DNA of 64,000 bases from Amblyomma americanum (lineage: Eukaryota > Arthropoda > Arachnida > Ixodida > Ixodidae). Of the stretch, positions 1 to 9,463 are shown one piece after another. The first letter of the stretch is position 1. Each line of letters opens with the position of its first letter. The stretch lies in assembly GCF_052857255.1 (NCBI RefSeq), contig NW_027526730.1, forward strand, positions 1-64,000. The letters are read 5' to 3'. The position numbers and the translations under genes were made by a program. The notes below the pieces were generated by a model. The model ran no database searches and was not told the DNA's origin. It worked only from the letters and a program-made list of their open reading frames with translations.

Positions 1-143
1 CTCCATGGTCGGGACGACTCAGTCACTGCCTCCCTGCATTGTCACGCTAGCAGGGTCATCGAGAATCAGCCGACGGCCATTGGCTGGAAGGGGGAGTCCT
101 TTGACGGGGAAATGCCACTTCGTTCTTGAGTTGCATCAGAAAG
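1..143. repeat. Right arm of a foldback MITE (family A), cut by the window edge
   Basis: This stretch matches the right arm of the foldback element at 32411-32525. Shared words include ccctgcattgtcac, gccattggctggaag and tcctttgac, in the same order. The left arm would lie outside the window. The outer end is more diverged than in the copies at 32.2 and 34.6 kb, so this looks like an older copy. Confidence 0.6.
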
Positions 144-3100
144 AGTAAAGGCGCTGCCAGCTGTCTCACCGCGTAGACTACGCCATCAGCCACGTGATGG
201 AAGTTAGAAGAGAATGCACGTGTATAAGAGGAAGGAGCGGTGTTGACTTGAAGCCAGGCATTTACAACCAGTCTTTAGAGGGAAAAAAAAAAAACCCAAG
301 AGGCGCCGATACAGTCGTGGACACTGGCAACCGTTTCCCCATACGACGCGCGACACTTGACGCTTCTTGCGTTACCCCCTTATCCCCAAACTATGCTGCT
401 TTTCCTTCCCCAGACAGGTTCGTTCTCCATACGTTTATTTTGCATCGCTCTGCTTTTTGTTTTTGTTTTTTTTACTCAGCCGATCCCAAATAAGCAAGTC
501 TGGGAAGGACCGAAGGCGTGGTTGACGCGTCGTTTATCTGCGCGGCCTTTGCGACGACGAAGGACGACAGCTTGCACCGCGAGTGTCATTCGTCAGCCGA
601 GAGAGTCCAGTGGAGCTCCTCAGACAAAGACTGATGAGCCCCTGCAAGCTGCAATGGCGCTGGACAAACGCGGCTGAATGAGCAAAACTTCCCGAACAGA
701 GGTGGACTGCTAGCGAGGACCCAAGCCTGAAGCGTCGTGAACCGTTCCGGGCAGTGTACAGCGATAATACTTTTCAGTTGACAGGCCTTTCATCACGACT
801 AACTGCGGTACGACTACGCGTCACATAAGGAAACAGACAGATCTGGTTGCTAAGAACGGCAGGCCACATCTACAGTGGCATCTAGTCGTCACCAAAAAAC
901 TTCGGTCAGGGATGGTAGCAAAAAAGCTAAGACAGGGAGCGGTGGCGGTGTCGGGTCAGCAGCCTTGAGAACCCTCGAAGTGGGTAATAAACAAATAAAC
1001 ACACATAGAGAAAGCGCGAACTTCTTTAGCTGTGCGACAAATGGAAATATTAAGATTACCCACAGCGCCAGTGCTTGTACACATGACCTTTTCAACGCGC
1101 GCAAACAGGAAATCCTGATATCGACGGTACTGGCAAGATGTAGCAAATGAACCCCACAAAGAAATAGACCTGCAGAGCTGAAGAAAAAGAGTATGACGAA
1201 TGTAGGCTGGCAGTCAATGAAAACGCTTTGAATTAAGATGCCTCTGCGAGACTTGTGCGGGTGTTCCTCGACCGGGTCAACCCGCCTACTCCGCCGCCTA
1301 CTCCGAAAACCTGCTCAGTGACCCTAAACCAGACTACCTACCACCTGCATCCCAAACTGCGCGTTACAGCAAGCAGCGCACTTTCCCAGTAACAAAAAGA
1401 AAACCTGGGCATGTAACTAAGGCTGGCACACAACTTCAACCATGTCCACAGCTGAGCCACAAAGTGACTAAGCGAAAACCGATTCTTGGCTCCAGCCGCC
1501 AGTCTTTTTGTTGTCTTTTTAACGCCGAGTAGACAAAAAGTTGTTCACAGAGTTAGCAGCTTTGCACGACGGGCGCCACAGCAACTGACGTGGCCAAACT
1601 CCGAACGTCCCAAAAGTGGTCTAAGTAGAACCTGCGCCTCTGCAAAGTTTTCGCGCGGCCTACACAGTGTGACAGACAAAGACGGATCGCTCGAACTAAG
1701 CGGAAGCAGACCACCCTTCAAGCACAAGGGACGGGAAAACTTTCGCGACTCTAGCGTCCGAAAGAGTGACGAGAGCCTTTAGTCTTCGCCACACGTGGTT
1801 TTCGAGGAACCTCATCAACGCGCTGATAAAAGAAAAATGAAAAATGTATCCCTCGCCGACACCGCCGAGACAGTGACTGACTGGCTGACCAACAGAAGGA
1901 CTGCCGCCCCCCCAGAGAGGGTCGTTGCTGAAGGTCGCCGGGGAGACAAAACACCACGTGAACAGTTCGAACTGCACGGCGATCGCGCAGCGCGAACTCT
2001 GAAGGCAGATACCAGGATATGTGGACACGGGGTGGGGGGAGGCGATGTGGCAGCCCGAAGGCGTGGGTAGTAAGAGAGACCAGAAGCCGGGGAAATGATG
2101 ATGAACGATGCGAAGCTGCCACTCTCCCCCCCCCCCTGACGCACACACACGCTCACCACTTCCCCTTCATCTGCGCGATGCGGGAGCAGCCTCGGGACAG
2201 GGAGAGGAGAGGGTAACTAGGGACGACGGCGGGACAGCGGCGGTCACTAATGGGCAACCGCATTTAGGCCTGCCGCACCCCGAGCAGGAAGGTGGAGAAG
2301 GCAGAGGCGGCGGGGCGAAAAACCGGACCCCGACGCGAAAAATGAGCAGAAAGGAAAGGAGGGGGGGGGGGGGGGGGGGGGGGGTCCAGCGAGAGCGCGG
2401 GTGGCCGGCGGCGATGAGAGGAAAACCGGCGCTGCACTGCTTCTGCGAAAACTGCCCGCAGCGGCAGCAGCCGCGAAAGGCCATCGATAACCGAGGCGGT
2501 GACACCTTGTGCACAGCCCGTTCACGTGCATGAAGCAGAGGCATGCAAACAAGCGCGTTGGACGCACTTTGCGGTGATCCCGCAAAGAAATAAAAAAAGA
2601 GGCGAAAAAGCGAGAGCAAGGTTCCAGTTCCGGGTCAGCTGGCGTGAAGTGGAAGGAGCTTGGAGATGGAGTCTCGGAAACCGCCAACGTTCCGGCGAGA
2701 TCGCTTCTCTTATTCTTCGAAGGAAGTAAACGTCCCAGCGGGGCCGACAGTTCCTCTGGCGGTGACGGAGTGCTTGAGCTTTGAGAACAAGACACTCGCG
2801 ATGACTAATCTTACTAAGCGAAGAGGCTGAAGTTGCGAGCTGCAAGTGGGATTAGCATTTAACTGTTCTGCTATCTAGCAATCGCTCCGTCGTTACGACG
2901 CGCTATGTAATAAAGACGAAAGTTAGTAGCACAGTTTTGACCTAGCAGATCACTGTCGCCACGCACGAAATCGCCTACACGTTTCCGACTACCTTTGTCA
3001 CCATACGAAGACAAGTTCATTGCCTTTAAGGAACTTTCGCAGACGGAGAGCTCCCCTCTAAACTGTCCGGTTCCACCGCGTATAAGCCATGTCTCGCACA

Positions 3101-3383
3101 GAACTATGTGGAATAGTTGGCCTCTTGAAAGAAGCACTCTTATAAACTAACTGATTATATTTTCTACCGAGGCCCACGAACTGCTTCTTTGTAGACGTGT
3201 ACCTGCAATGAAGCGCACTCGCTTAACAATTTAGGTCAGCCGAGAAATATCTAGGTCGCCAGCTGTAAACAATACGCCCATGAACGCGAGCACCCCCCAA
3301 CACACACATACAGTCAATGAATAAAAGCTTCCAAGGGCAAATGATGTGTCGCCCTGGTATGATCACATAACAACGAACCCCAA
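144..3383. other. Unassigned spacer with a 24-nt G tract
   Basis: I see no gene or recognisable repeat in this 3.2 kb. Open frames are short, overlap on several strands and lack family motifs. A G tract occupies 2361-2384 in a purine-rich, CpG-rich stretch from about 2000 to 2720. Regulatory DNA or a non-coding exon cannot be excluded. Confidence 0.5.
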
Positions 3384-3478
3384 TACAGTTAGAACTTCGT
3401 TGTAACGAAGTTGAAGGGGCCCTGCGAATACTTCGTTATAGCCGTATCTTCGTTATACATGGCTTGCACTGACGTCGT
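3384..3478 (+). repeat. Left terminal inverted repeat of the THAP element
   Basis: Contains repeated cttcgttata-type words. The outer ~25 bp and an inner block ending tgacgtc match the right end in inverted order, with different sequence between the two blocks. It may hold the promoter of the THAP gene. Confidence 0.55.
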
Positions 3479-3581
3479 AGCTGGGAACCCTGGGATACTG
3501 TTCCGCCATGTTGGTGCAGTCGCAGCGGCCGTGGTGCACTTGATGCAATTCGCGCGTACGGTGTACTTCGACGGCGTTGCG

Positions 3582-4161
3582 ATGGTTATCTGCGCTGTTG
3601 TTGGATGCTCCAACCGCACTTGTTGGGCGAAATCAACAAACACAAACTTTTTTCGTCTTCCAAAGGTCATCGAGCATCAAGGTGACCGTACGAAAGCTTT
3701 ATGCGCGAAGCGACGGGAGGTGTGGCTGGCTCGGATAAAACGCGCCGAGCTTAACACCGAAAGGACGGGCATACGTGTTTGCGGCGCCCACTTCGTATAA
3801 GGTAAGTCCGTCGCATATGCACAGTGTTTATTTAGGTGCATGACGTACAAGCATAGCGGAAAATCTCATTTTAAACAAATTTTTCTTGCATTTTGTAGGC
3901 AGGCCGTCAAAACTGTGGGAGGAGACAGACCCGGACTGGGCCCCTACGCTTTTGCTCGGCTACAGCGCAAAACATGGTGATCCCGGTCGCCACGCTCGCG
4001 CGGCAAGACGACGGAGCCAGAGACGCGCGGCTCAAGCGGAGTGTCAGGCTGAGGAGTCACTGTCGATCTTGTTGCGCTACCGGACCGTCGAAAACGGCAA
4101 CAGCGATGAGCTTGATCACTTAATGCGGGCCATAGTGCGCGATGCGACAGGCGAGACCTAA
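3582..4161 (+). pseudogene. THAP-domain protein gene, two exons, one in-frame stop
   Basis: The THAP domain is a C2CH zinc-binding DNA-binding fold common in P-type transposases and proteins derived from them. From the ATG at 3582, exon 1 shows C4 and C9, the FFRLPK motif at residues 23-28, the conserved Trp at 48, and C67-x2-H70 followed by F. The C9-to-C67 gap of 57 residues is longer than usual. Exon 1 ends at 3801 before gtaagt. A 97-bp intron ends in ttttgtag at 3898, and exon 2 (3899-4161) continues in phase with GRPSKLWEETDPDWAPTLLL, a typical THAP follow-on, then a basic region and a stop. The codon after HFV is TAA where a serine codon would be expected; it spoils the spliced frame. 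Either this is a pseudogene or only a 72-residue THAP product is made. It is part of the surrounding TIR element. Confidence 0.8.
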
Positions 4162-4488
4162 AATTGTTGGTCGACAAATCTGTAGCGAGCGATAACAATC
4201 TCTCCACGCATGACCGTTTCTTTTTGCGCAATAACTTGCTGGGTTTCCAAACTAAGATAAACCAGCAACGGTTCCTTTCATATGCCCATAAAAATAGAAT
4301 AACTCGCGATTTAATCTGAAGTCGTCCAGGTTCAGTACATATGGAGAAATGAATCACTAGCCTGACAGTTTGTAAACAGTTCTTTTTATAACTTTACTGA
4401 GTGATTGCTTACACTCAGTCACTTGCGGATTTAATAACCGTTATTTATTTACTCTAATCCTTACAAAGATCAATGCCCTGCGGCTTAC

Positions 4489-4824
4489 CTCTCCAAGTAG
4501 AAGCACCTTGTCCCCTTGCAGCTGTTTTGCCGACAGTCCCTTCACCCAGCCGCTAGTGAAATAATTATGCGCCTCGGTGGACTTAAACGCCTTCATTTCT
4601 TCAAGGGTCAGAAAGCTTGCAGAAAAAGCAAGGTAATTGACGATGTCACCGTAACAAATCTCTGGAAATATGTCGACATCGCTTGTGTCCGTTCCCGGCC
4701 GCAGCATGAACGGGTCGATATTATCGCAGAGACGCACTTTTTCCGCATCCCGAACGCGTTCCGACCCCGTAAGATCTAAGCGGTAGGTAGCGTCTAAAGG
4801 CTGCTTACTGAGAAGCGGCGGCAT
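4489..4824 (-). pseudogene. First exon of a SWIM/YqaJ-type protein, rest missing
   Basis: About 112 codons run from an ATG at 4824 to a splice donor: GTAAGC on the minus strand occupies 4488-4483. The protein begins MPPLLSKQPLDATYRLDLTG, then has DIVNYLAFSASFLTLEEMKA near the middle and AHNYFTSGWVKGLSAKQL near the end. From memory this matches the N-terminal part of abundant arthropod proteins that carry a SWIM zinc finger and a YqaJ-like (lambda-exonuclease family) domain further on. Neither of those domains is present here, so the nuclease assignment is inference. An upstream in-frame ATG at 4851 is possible, but the MPP start fits the family better. No acceptor-bearing second exon is visible downstream, so the element is internally deleted or truncated. 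Confidence 0.55.
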
Positions 4825-4943
4825 GCCACACAAAAGGCAACAAAATTGCACGTGTTACCACTAGCGAGGAAACGCGTGCGATACGCACTCCACCGACTCC
4901 GCACAGACTGCACCAACATGTCCGCCGCAGCGCGCGCCGCCGG

Positions 4944-5067
4944 ACGTGACGTCACATGCAAACCATGTATAGCCAGTGTTTACCGAGCTTCCGAGGGGAA
5001 TCGTCATTGCTTCGTTACATCCATTATTTCGTTATGAACCGTTTCGCTACAACGAGCTTCTACCGTA
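4944..5067 (-). repeat. Right terminal inverted repeat of the THAP element
   Basis: The complement begins tacggtagaagctcg and later reads ctatacatggtttgca then tgacgtc, matching the left end in the same order. It lies upstream of the - strand coding exon, so it may be that gene's promoter. Confidence 0.55.
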
Positions 5068-5784
5068 GTTGCGTCGAATGCAACAAAGCCCAGTTCGGAG
5101 CGCACAGTACTCGAAATGAATATTCACCGCGTCAACATCGGAGCATCTCCACCGTGTCCTCGTTCCGGACAAAAATAGTAAAGCGAGCAGCGAATTTTCG
5201 AGGCGAACGCCGCAGCCCCGAATCTGCAACGCACGAAACTCCGCAACAATGGCCGCTCGCTCGAACGCGACCGCGCACTGCGACGCTAAGGCCAGCCAAC
5301 CGTCCCGATTGCTCCTCCTAATTATGATTGCCTCCGCAGCCAGGTTCTGCCCGTCGCCTGAGTCCAGCCGCCGAGACGATGCACGCTGGGAAAATGCGCG
5401 CAACGCCAGGCACGCATAGAGGAGAGCGGAGGGGGATGGGGGGGGGGGGGGGGGGGGAACGGGGGCCGCGACGCGACGCTTCACCGTCAGTATACAACCG
5501 CCGCGGTAGCGCAACTACAGCGGAGCTTTCCTTGTTCACGGGGGAAAGTGGCGGACGACGCCGGCGGCGGCGCGCCGGTAGTTGACACCGATTATACGCC
5601 GCGCTCGCCGCTAACGACGCGACGTCCTCGCCGCGGTCACTGAGCGTTGGCAACGCGCGTTGCGTGGGAAAGAAAAGCCATCATCTGGGACGACGCTGGC
5701 TACTGCGGGTGCTGCTGCCGGCACGGACACGCGATGCCGTAGCCCTTCCCCTAACTCCTTTTCCCGCCTCTCTCTACCGACACA
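5068..5784. other. GC-rich spacer with a 20-nt G tract
   Basis: No gene seen. CpG-rich sequence with a G tract at 5438-5457 and a GCGGCG-rich patch near 5550-5580. It could be a CpG-island-like regulatory segment, but nothing decides this. Confidence 0.4.
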
Positions 5785-6060
5785 CATGAAGTTCAGAGCT
5801 CGCGGACTCTGCGGACTGGACTAGAAGAGCACGTCCGCTGTGTGCACCCAGCGTAATGCACCCCGTCACGACTGGCGGTGACTACTGCACGTATATATGA
5901 GGTCGGCTGGTGTCGATGTTTTTATCTTGGTAGTAATGTTGATGAGCCTTGTATTGAGGTGTATCTTTTGTATGCCACATTAGAAGGATGCTTACTCTGT
6001 AACCCCCCTTACACAATGCCCCCATGGGGCCTGTAAGGTATTTTAAATAAATAAATAAAT
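5785..6060 (+). mobile_element. LINE 3' end with (AAAT)n tail
   Basis: The segment ends in cccccatggggcctgtaagg followed by aaataaataaataaat (6043-6060). A C-rich then G-rich terminal stem next to a short A-rich repeat tail is typical of tick non-LTR 3' UTRs as I remember them. No coding part is recognisable upstream, so this is a 5'-truncated copy. The left edge is uncertain. Confidence 0.5.
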
Positions 6061-7564
6061 ATGTGCAGCGCGGTGCTGCTCTCTTACTACAGATACGTCA
6101 CATTTGCGGGGGTTATTTGTTGACATCCGTTTTGCAAGGAATTAATCTGTTGCGCTATTTTTTCGTACTTCGTAGTCATTTCTTTAGTTGTGGAATGCCT
6201 AATCTTATTTCGTATTTTACTGGGACATTTCGAAATTGTTCTCAGCGTTAATTCTGCGCACTGTGTGGCCGTATATGATCAAAGACCGGAAACGAGCGGA
6301 TATCCAATGTATAGCACATCTTGTGCTGACTGTAACACAGTTCCTTAGAGGACTCCGCTTTGAAGAAATATAACTTTCTACAACAAACACGAAAATATAA
6401 CATTGGATACACATTCTCTGCACCTGCAATAAAGAACTTCGAGGTGTACTAGCCTTATGGAACACTGGTAGATATACAATCACTCAAACCAGTGACTCTG
6501 GCGGAGCAGTTGCCGACAGGCCATTGTAAGGCCAATCCCGCCTGTTCATTAAACGTCCCACCACCACCACCACCTTCGTATTATTTTTCACTCTCACGAA
6601 ACAGTTTTTTTTCTCCGCCTTTCTTTTATACAGAGGGTCAAGGAGTCTGCGCGACACTTTGGCGCTAACTGATACCAGAGAAGTGCAGGCACTGAACACA
6701 AAGGAACAACCCCAACGCAGCATATGCAGTAGAGGCTCTACAGGCTCATCAAGTAAAGGCCCGAGCCGACTCTCCTAAAGGCAGCCCGGGCAGGAATAAA
6801 GGAAAACAAAAAGGAAACAAGTGAGGCGTTAAAAGGAGGCCGGGAGGAAATGAACGCTTCACTCGTGACGCGCACGGGACGACACGCGATCAGACTTGGC
6901 TCGGCTGGGACGCGATACGCGAATCGTTAACCATTAAGGGAAGATGGAAAAGAGATAGATAGATATATAGATGGACCGGGACAACGAGAGAAATAAAGAA
7001 AACACAAGCAGGAAATTGGGGGAAACGGGGGGGCTGATGAGCATTTGATGAAATGCTCAAGGAGCGTGTAACTGAGTTCCGCCGAAAGAGAATAGGGGAG
7101 CGCGGTGAGATCGCAATAACCTAATCAGCCCCGGTGGGGGGGGTATATACGAGTATCTTCACACCATCGCCGACACGCTTAGCGAACGAAGCGCAATCAA
7201 AAAAAAAAAGAAAAAGAAAAAAGAACAAGTTAAAATCAAATCGCCTCCGTCGTCGGAGTATCAATCTCGGCCAAGGACGGCCTATAAAAACCGCGCTCGC
7301 GCGAAAAGATTGCGCCTTCCGGATTGCGCGGGAAAATATTTCTCTCGCGGTTGAGTGAAGTGCGCTCGACAGGCCCGCGTGGCTGGCGTTATTTATATAC
7401 GCGCACTATATAACGGCTCGGCGGACATAATGAACGCGGATGCCTCGGCCATCGGATTCGTATTTCTTTCCGTCGTAATGAGCCTTTTATTGCCGGGGCA
7501 GCGTTTCGTGCAGCGCCTGTTGCGTTAAGCAGAACGGCGTGCGACAACCATACACTGTGCTGTT
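6061..7564. other. Unassigned spacer
   Basis: Nothing recognisable. It holds a CCA repeat near 6557-6575, an A-rich tract at 7199-7224 and GATA-type short repeats near 6950-6975. No supported gene. Confidence 0.4.
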
Positions 7565-7640
7565 CGTGTTGTACGTATAGAGGGAGAGAAAGAAAGATGT
7601 AAGAAAACGCAAGGAGGTTAACCAAGCCCGGTTGACCTTA
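7565..7640 (+). repeat. Short dispersed repeat with GGAGGTTAACCA core
   Basis: The words gagagaaagaaag and caaggaggttaaccaagcc resemble, inverted, the stretch near 23040-23090 that reads ggttaacatccctgtctttc and then GATA repeats. Two copies on opposite strands suggest a dispersed family; its class is unknown. Confidence 0.3.
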
Positions 7641-7899
7641 CAGGAGGCTAACAATGTGGTTGAAGCAGAAGAGAGAGAGAGAGAATCAGGAGAGAACTTA
7701 AGTCACCTTACGTGCATCAAGGCGAACACCTTTGTATACCGTCCTGTTGAGCTCTCCAGCTCAACACGATCGCCTCACGCTTCTCGAATTAGTTTCGGTT
7801 TCAAGTTACGATTTAATACTCGTTCGTTGTATCCGATATGTTCGCTATATCCGGTTTCAAGCTACGACATATGGCTTCTAAAACACCCTCGTTTCGTCG

Positions 7900-7981
7900 G
7901 ACTAGGTCGCCGAGTGGTTAAGACGATTGACTGCTAATCTGTTGGGTTCTGCCAGTGTGGGTTCTTATCCCATCTTCATCG
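7900..7981 (+). pseudogene. tRNA-Ser(GCT)-like relic
   Basis: An 82-nt stretch aligns along its length with class II tRNA-Ser. It has an A box (gccgagtggttaag), an anticodon loop ctgctaa with GCT, a variable arm, and a degraded B box (gggttcttatcc in place of gggttcgaatcc). The acceptor stem has two mismatched pairs and the anticodon stem also mispairs. I read it as a tRNA pseudogene or the head of an old SINE rather than a working tRNA gene. Confidence 0.65.
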
Positions 7982-8116
7982 AATTTTTTTTCTTTACTTT
8001 GGTTCGATTGACAGGTGGAGAGGACACTTCTTGTAAACGTTTCCTGCGGACAGGTATTTCTCACACTGATGAGGCAAGAAAAAGCTTTCGCCTTGATAAT
8101 GCAAAGCGTATGAAAT

Positions 8117-8226
8117 TTAGTTTAGTTTATAGAGGTTTAACGTCCCAAAGCGGCCCAGTCTATGTGGGAAGCCGTAGTGAAAGGCTCCGGAAATTTCGAC
8201 CACCTGGGGTTCTTTAACGTGCACGA
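8117..8226 (-). mobile_element. SINE, sister type, 5'-truncated
   Basis: In + orientation it reads tagtttatagaggtttaacg, then cccaaagcg and gaccacctggggttctttaa, the complement of the 3' half of the SINEs at 29.85-30.8 kb. The tRNA head is missing: it breaks off after gtgcac. The tail is a variant of (ATAAACC)n. Confidence 0.75.
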
Positions 8227-8610
8227 GTGGTAATTGAAGAAACTCATCACGACCACCAGTCCACCTTAACAAAAAGTAAGAAACTCATCGTGACCACCTC
8301 AACAAAAGAAAGTAATTCAGTCAGTAACTGTTTGTCTCGTCCACACCGAAAACCTGCCTTCCAGCCGCATATACGAACGATAGATAAGCATGGCAGCAAT
8401 TTGCGAGAACGTAGCGGTGAGGAGGCCGACACAGATGGCCCCTTTTCGGATTTCCCACAAATATACGACGGCTCGGATATGGTGCCGGGAAGTCCAATGA
8501 CAGTTGCCACGCCTGCTGTCGACGCAGTGGCGCAAATTTTGTCAGCATAACAGCATTTTAATAGTTAACGTTGTGAACGCTGTTTCTGGATCAACACAAC
8601 TTCGCAGTCG

Positions 8611-8674
8611 AATGAATAATTGAATGAATGAATGAATGAATGAATGAATGAATGAATGAATGAATGAATGAATC
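8611..8674. repeat. (TGAA)n microsatellite
   Basis: About 15 tetranucleotide repeats, nearly perfect after the first few bases. Confidence 0.95.
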
Positions 8675-9294
8675 ATTAGACACTAAAGACTAGCTTTTGT
8701 GAGGGCTTAAGAATGCTAACGCAAACTGTAATTCCGACCAACACCGCCAAATCTCGGCCGCACCAAAGAGCCAGTTTTGGATTAAACGCAGAAAAAAAAA
8801 GGGGGGGGGGGATTCACGTAATCCGTGAAATAAATAAATGAATACATAAGAAAATAAAAAGTTCAGGAGAGGTGCACGAAACCGAAAGAAGTTCGTCGCG
8901 AAGTACCGTGAATAAAGCGTGCGACGACATGCGACCTTCGGGGCCCAGTTTAGAACGGTTTAGAAAACGCTTTAACCAGTTGGTTAAAGGGATCGGGAGA
9001 GCGTGCCAAGCAAAAAAAGATATCCAAAAACGAGGCCGCACACAAACCCGCCCGCAGTTGAAGCGCGAAAAAGTACGTCACGAGACGTCACGTGACCTGG
9101 ACGGGTGTTTTATACGAGCGCGGGAGATCCGCTGCGTGGGCAGCATAAACAACGCGGCGGAAATCGGAACGCATGATCTTCACGGAATAACAAAAAGTGT
9201 GTGTGTGTGGGGGGGGGGGGGGGGGGGGACTTATTAATGAGTAACGGGTTGGTTTGCGTCCACGCCAAAGCAACGCAGCAGTGTACCATACACG
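8675..9294. other. Unassigned spacer with G tracts
   Basis: No gene seen. It includes an A9 run followed by G11 at 8792-8811 and a TG repeat running into G20 at 9198-9228. Confidence 0.4.
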
Positions 9295-9463
9295 CCGCGG
9301 CGGAATTACTTATTACGCAATTTCGACGTCTCAAGTTCTTTTTAACGTGATTCGAAAACTCGGTACCCGGGTGTCTGTGGTAATGGTCGCCGCGATGGGA
9401 GATCGAACCCGCGACTTCAGGACAGTAGCAGAACGCCACGGGCACTGACGCACCACCGCCAGT
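9295..9463 (-). mobile_element. Decayed tRNA-headed SINE
   Basis: On the minus strand an A-box-like word (gtgcgtcagtgcccg) is followed by a B box, gcgggttcgatctcc, then by acccgggtacc, tcacgttaaa and gtcgaaatt, the common core of the other SINEs here in order. It has many substitutions and no clear tail or TSD, so it is older than the Ruka copies. Confidence 0.55.

Larger units (their letters stand above)
3384..5067. mobile_element. TIR DNA transposon with convergent THAP and SWIM/YqaJ-like gene remnants
   Basis: The two ends are inverted copies of one another. The outer block, gttagaacttcgttgtaacg at left, matches the complement of 5045-5064 with a few differences. A second inner block, tatacatgg plus ttgca and tgacgtc, recurs at about 3457-3478 and, inverted, at 4946-4970. 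Each inner block lies 100-130 bp outside the start codon of an inward-pointing coding remnant: THAP on + from 3582, SWIM/YqaJ-like on - from 4824. Symmetric TIRs with convergent genes fit a two-gene DNA transposon that has lost its middle, because the - gene stops after one exon. The 4162-4482 spacer has no recognisable coding. A clear TSD is not visible; TA flanks are possible. The superfamily cannot be named from this copy. Confidence 0.6.
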
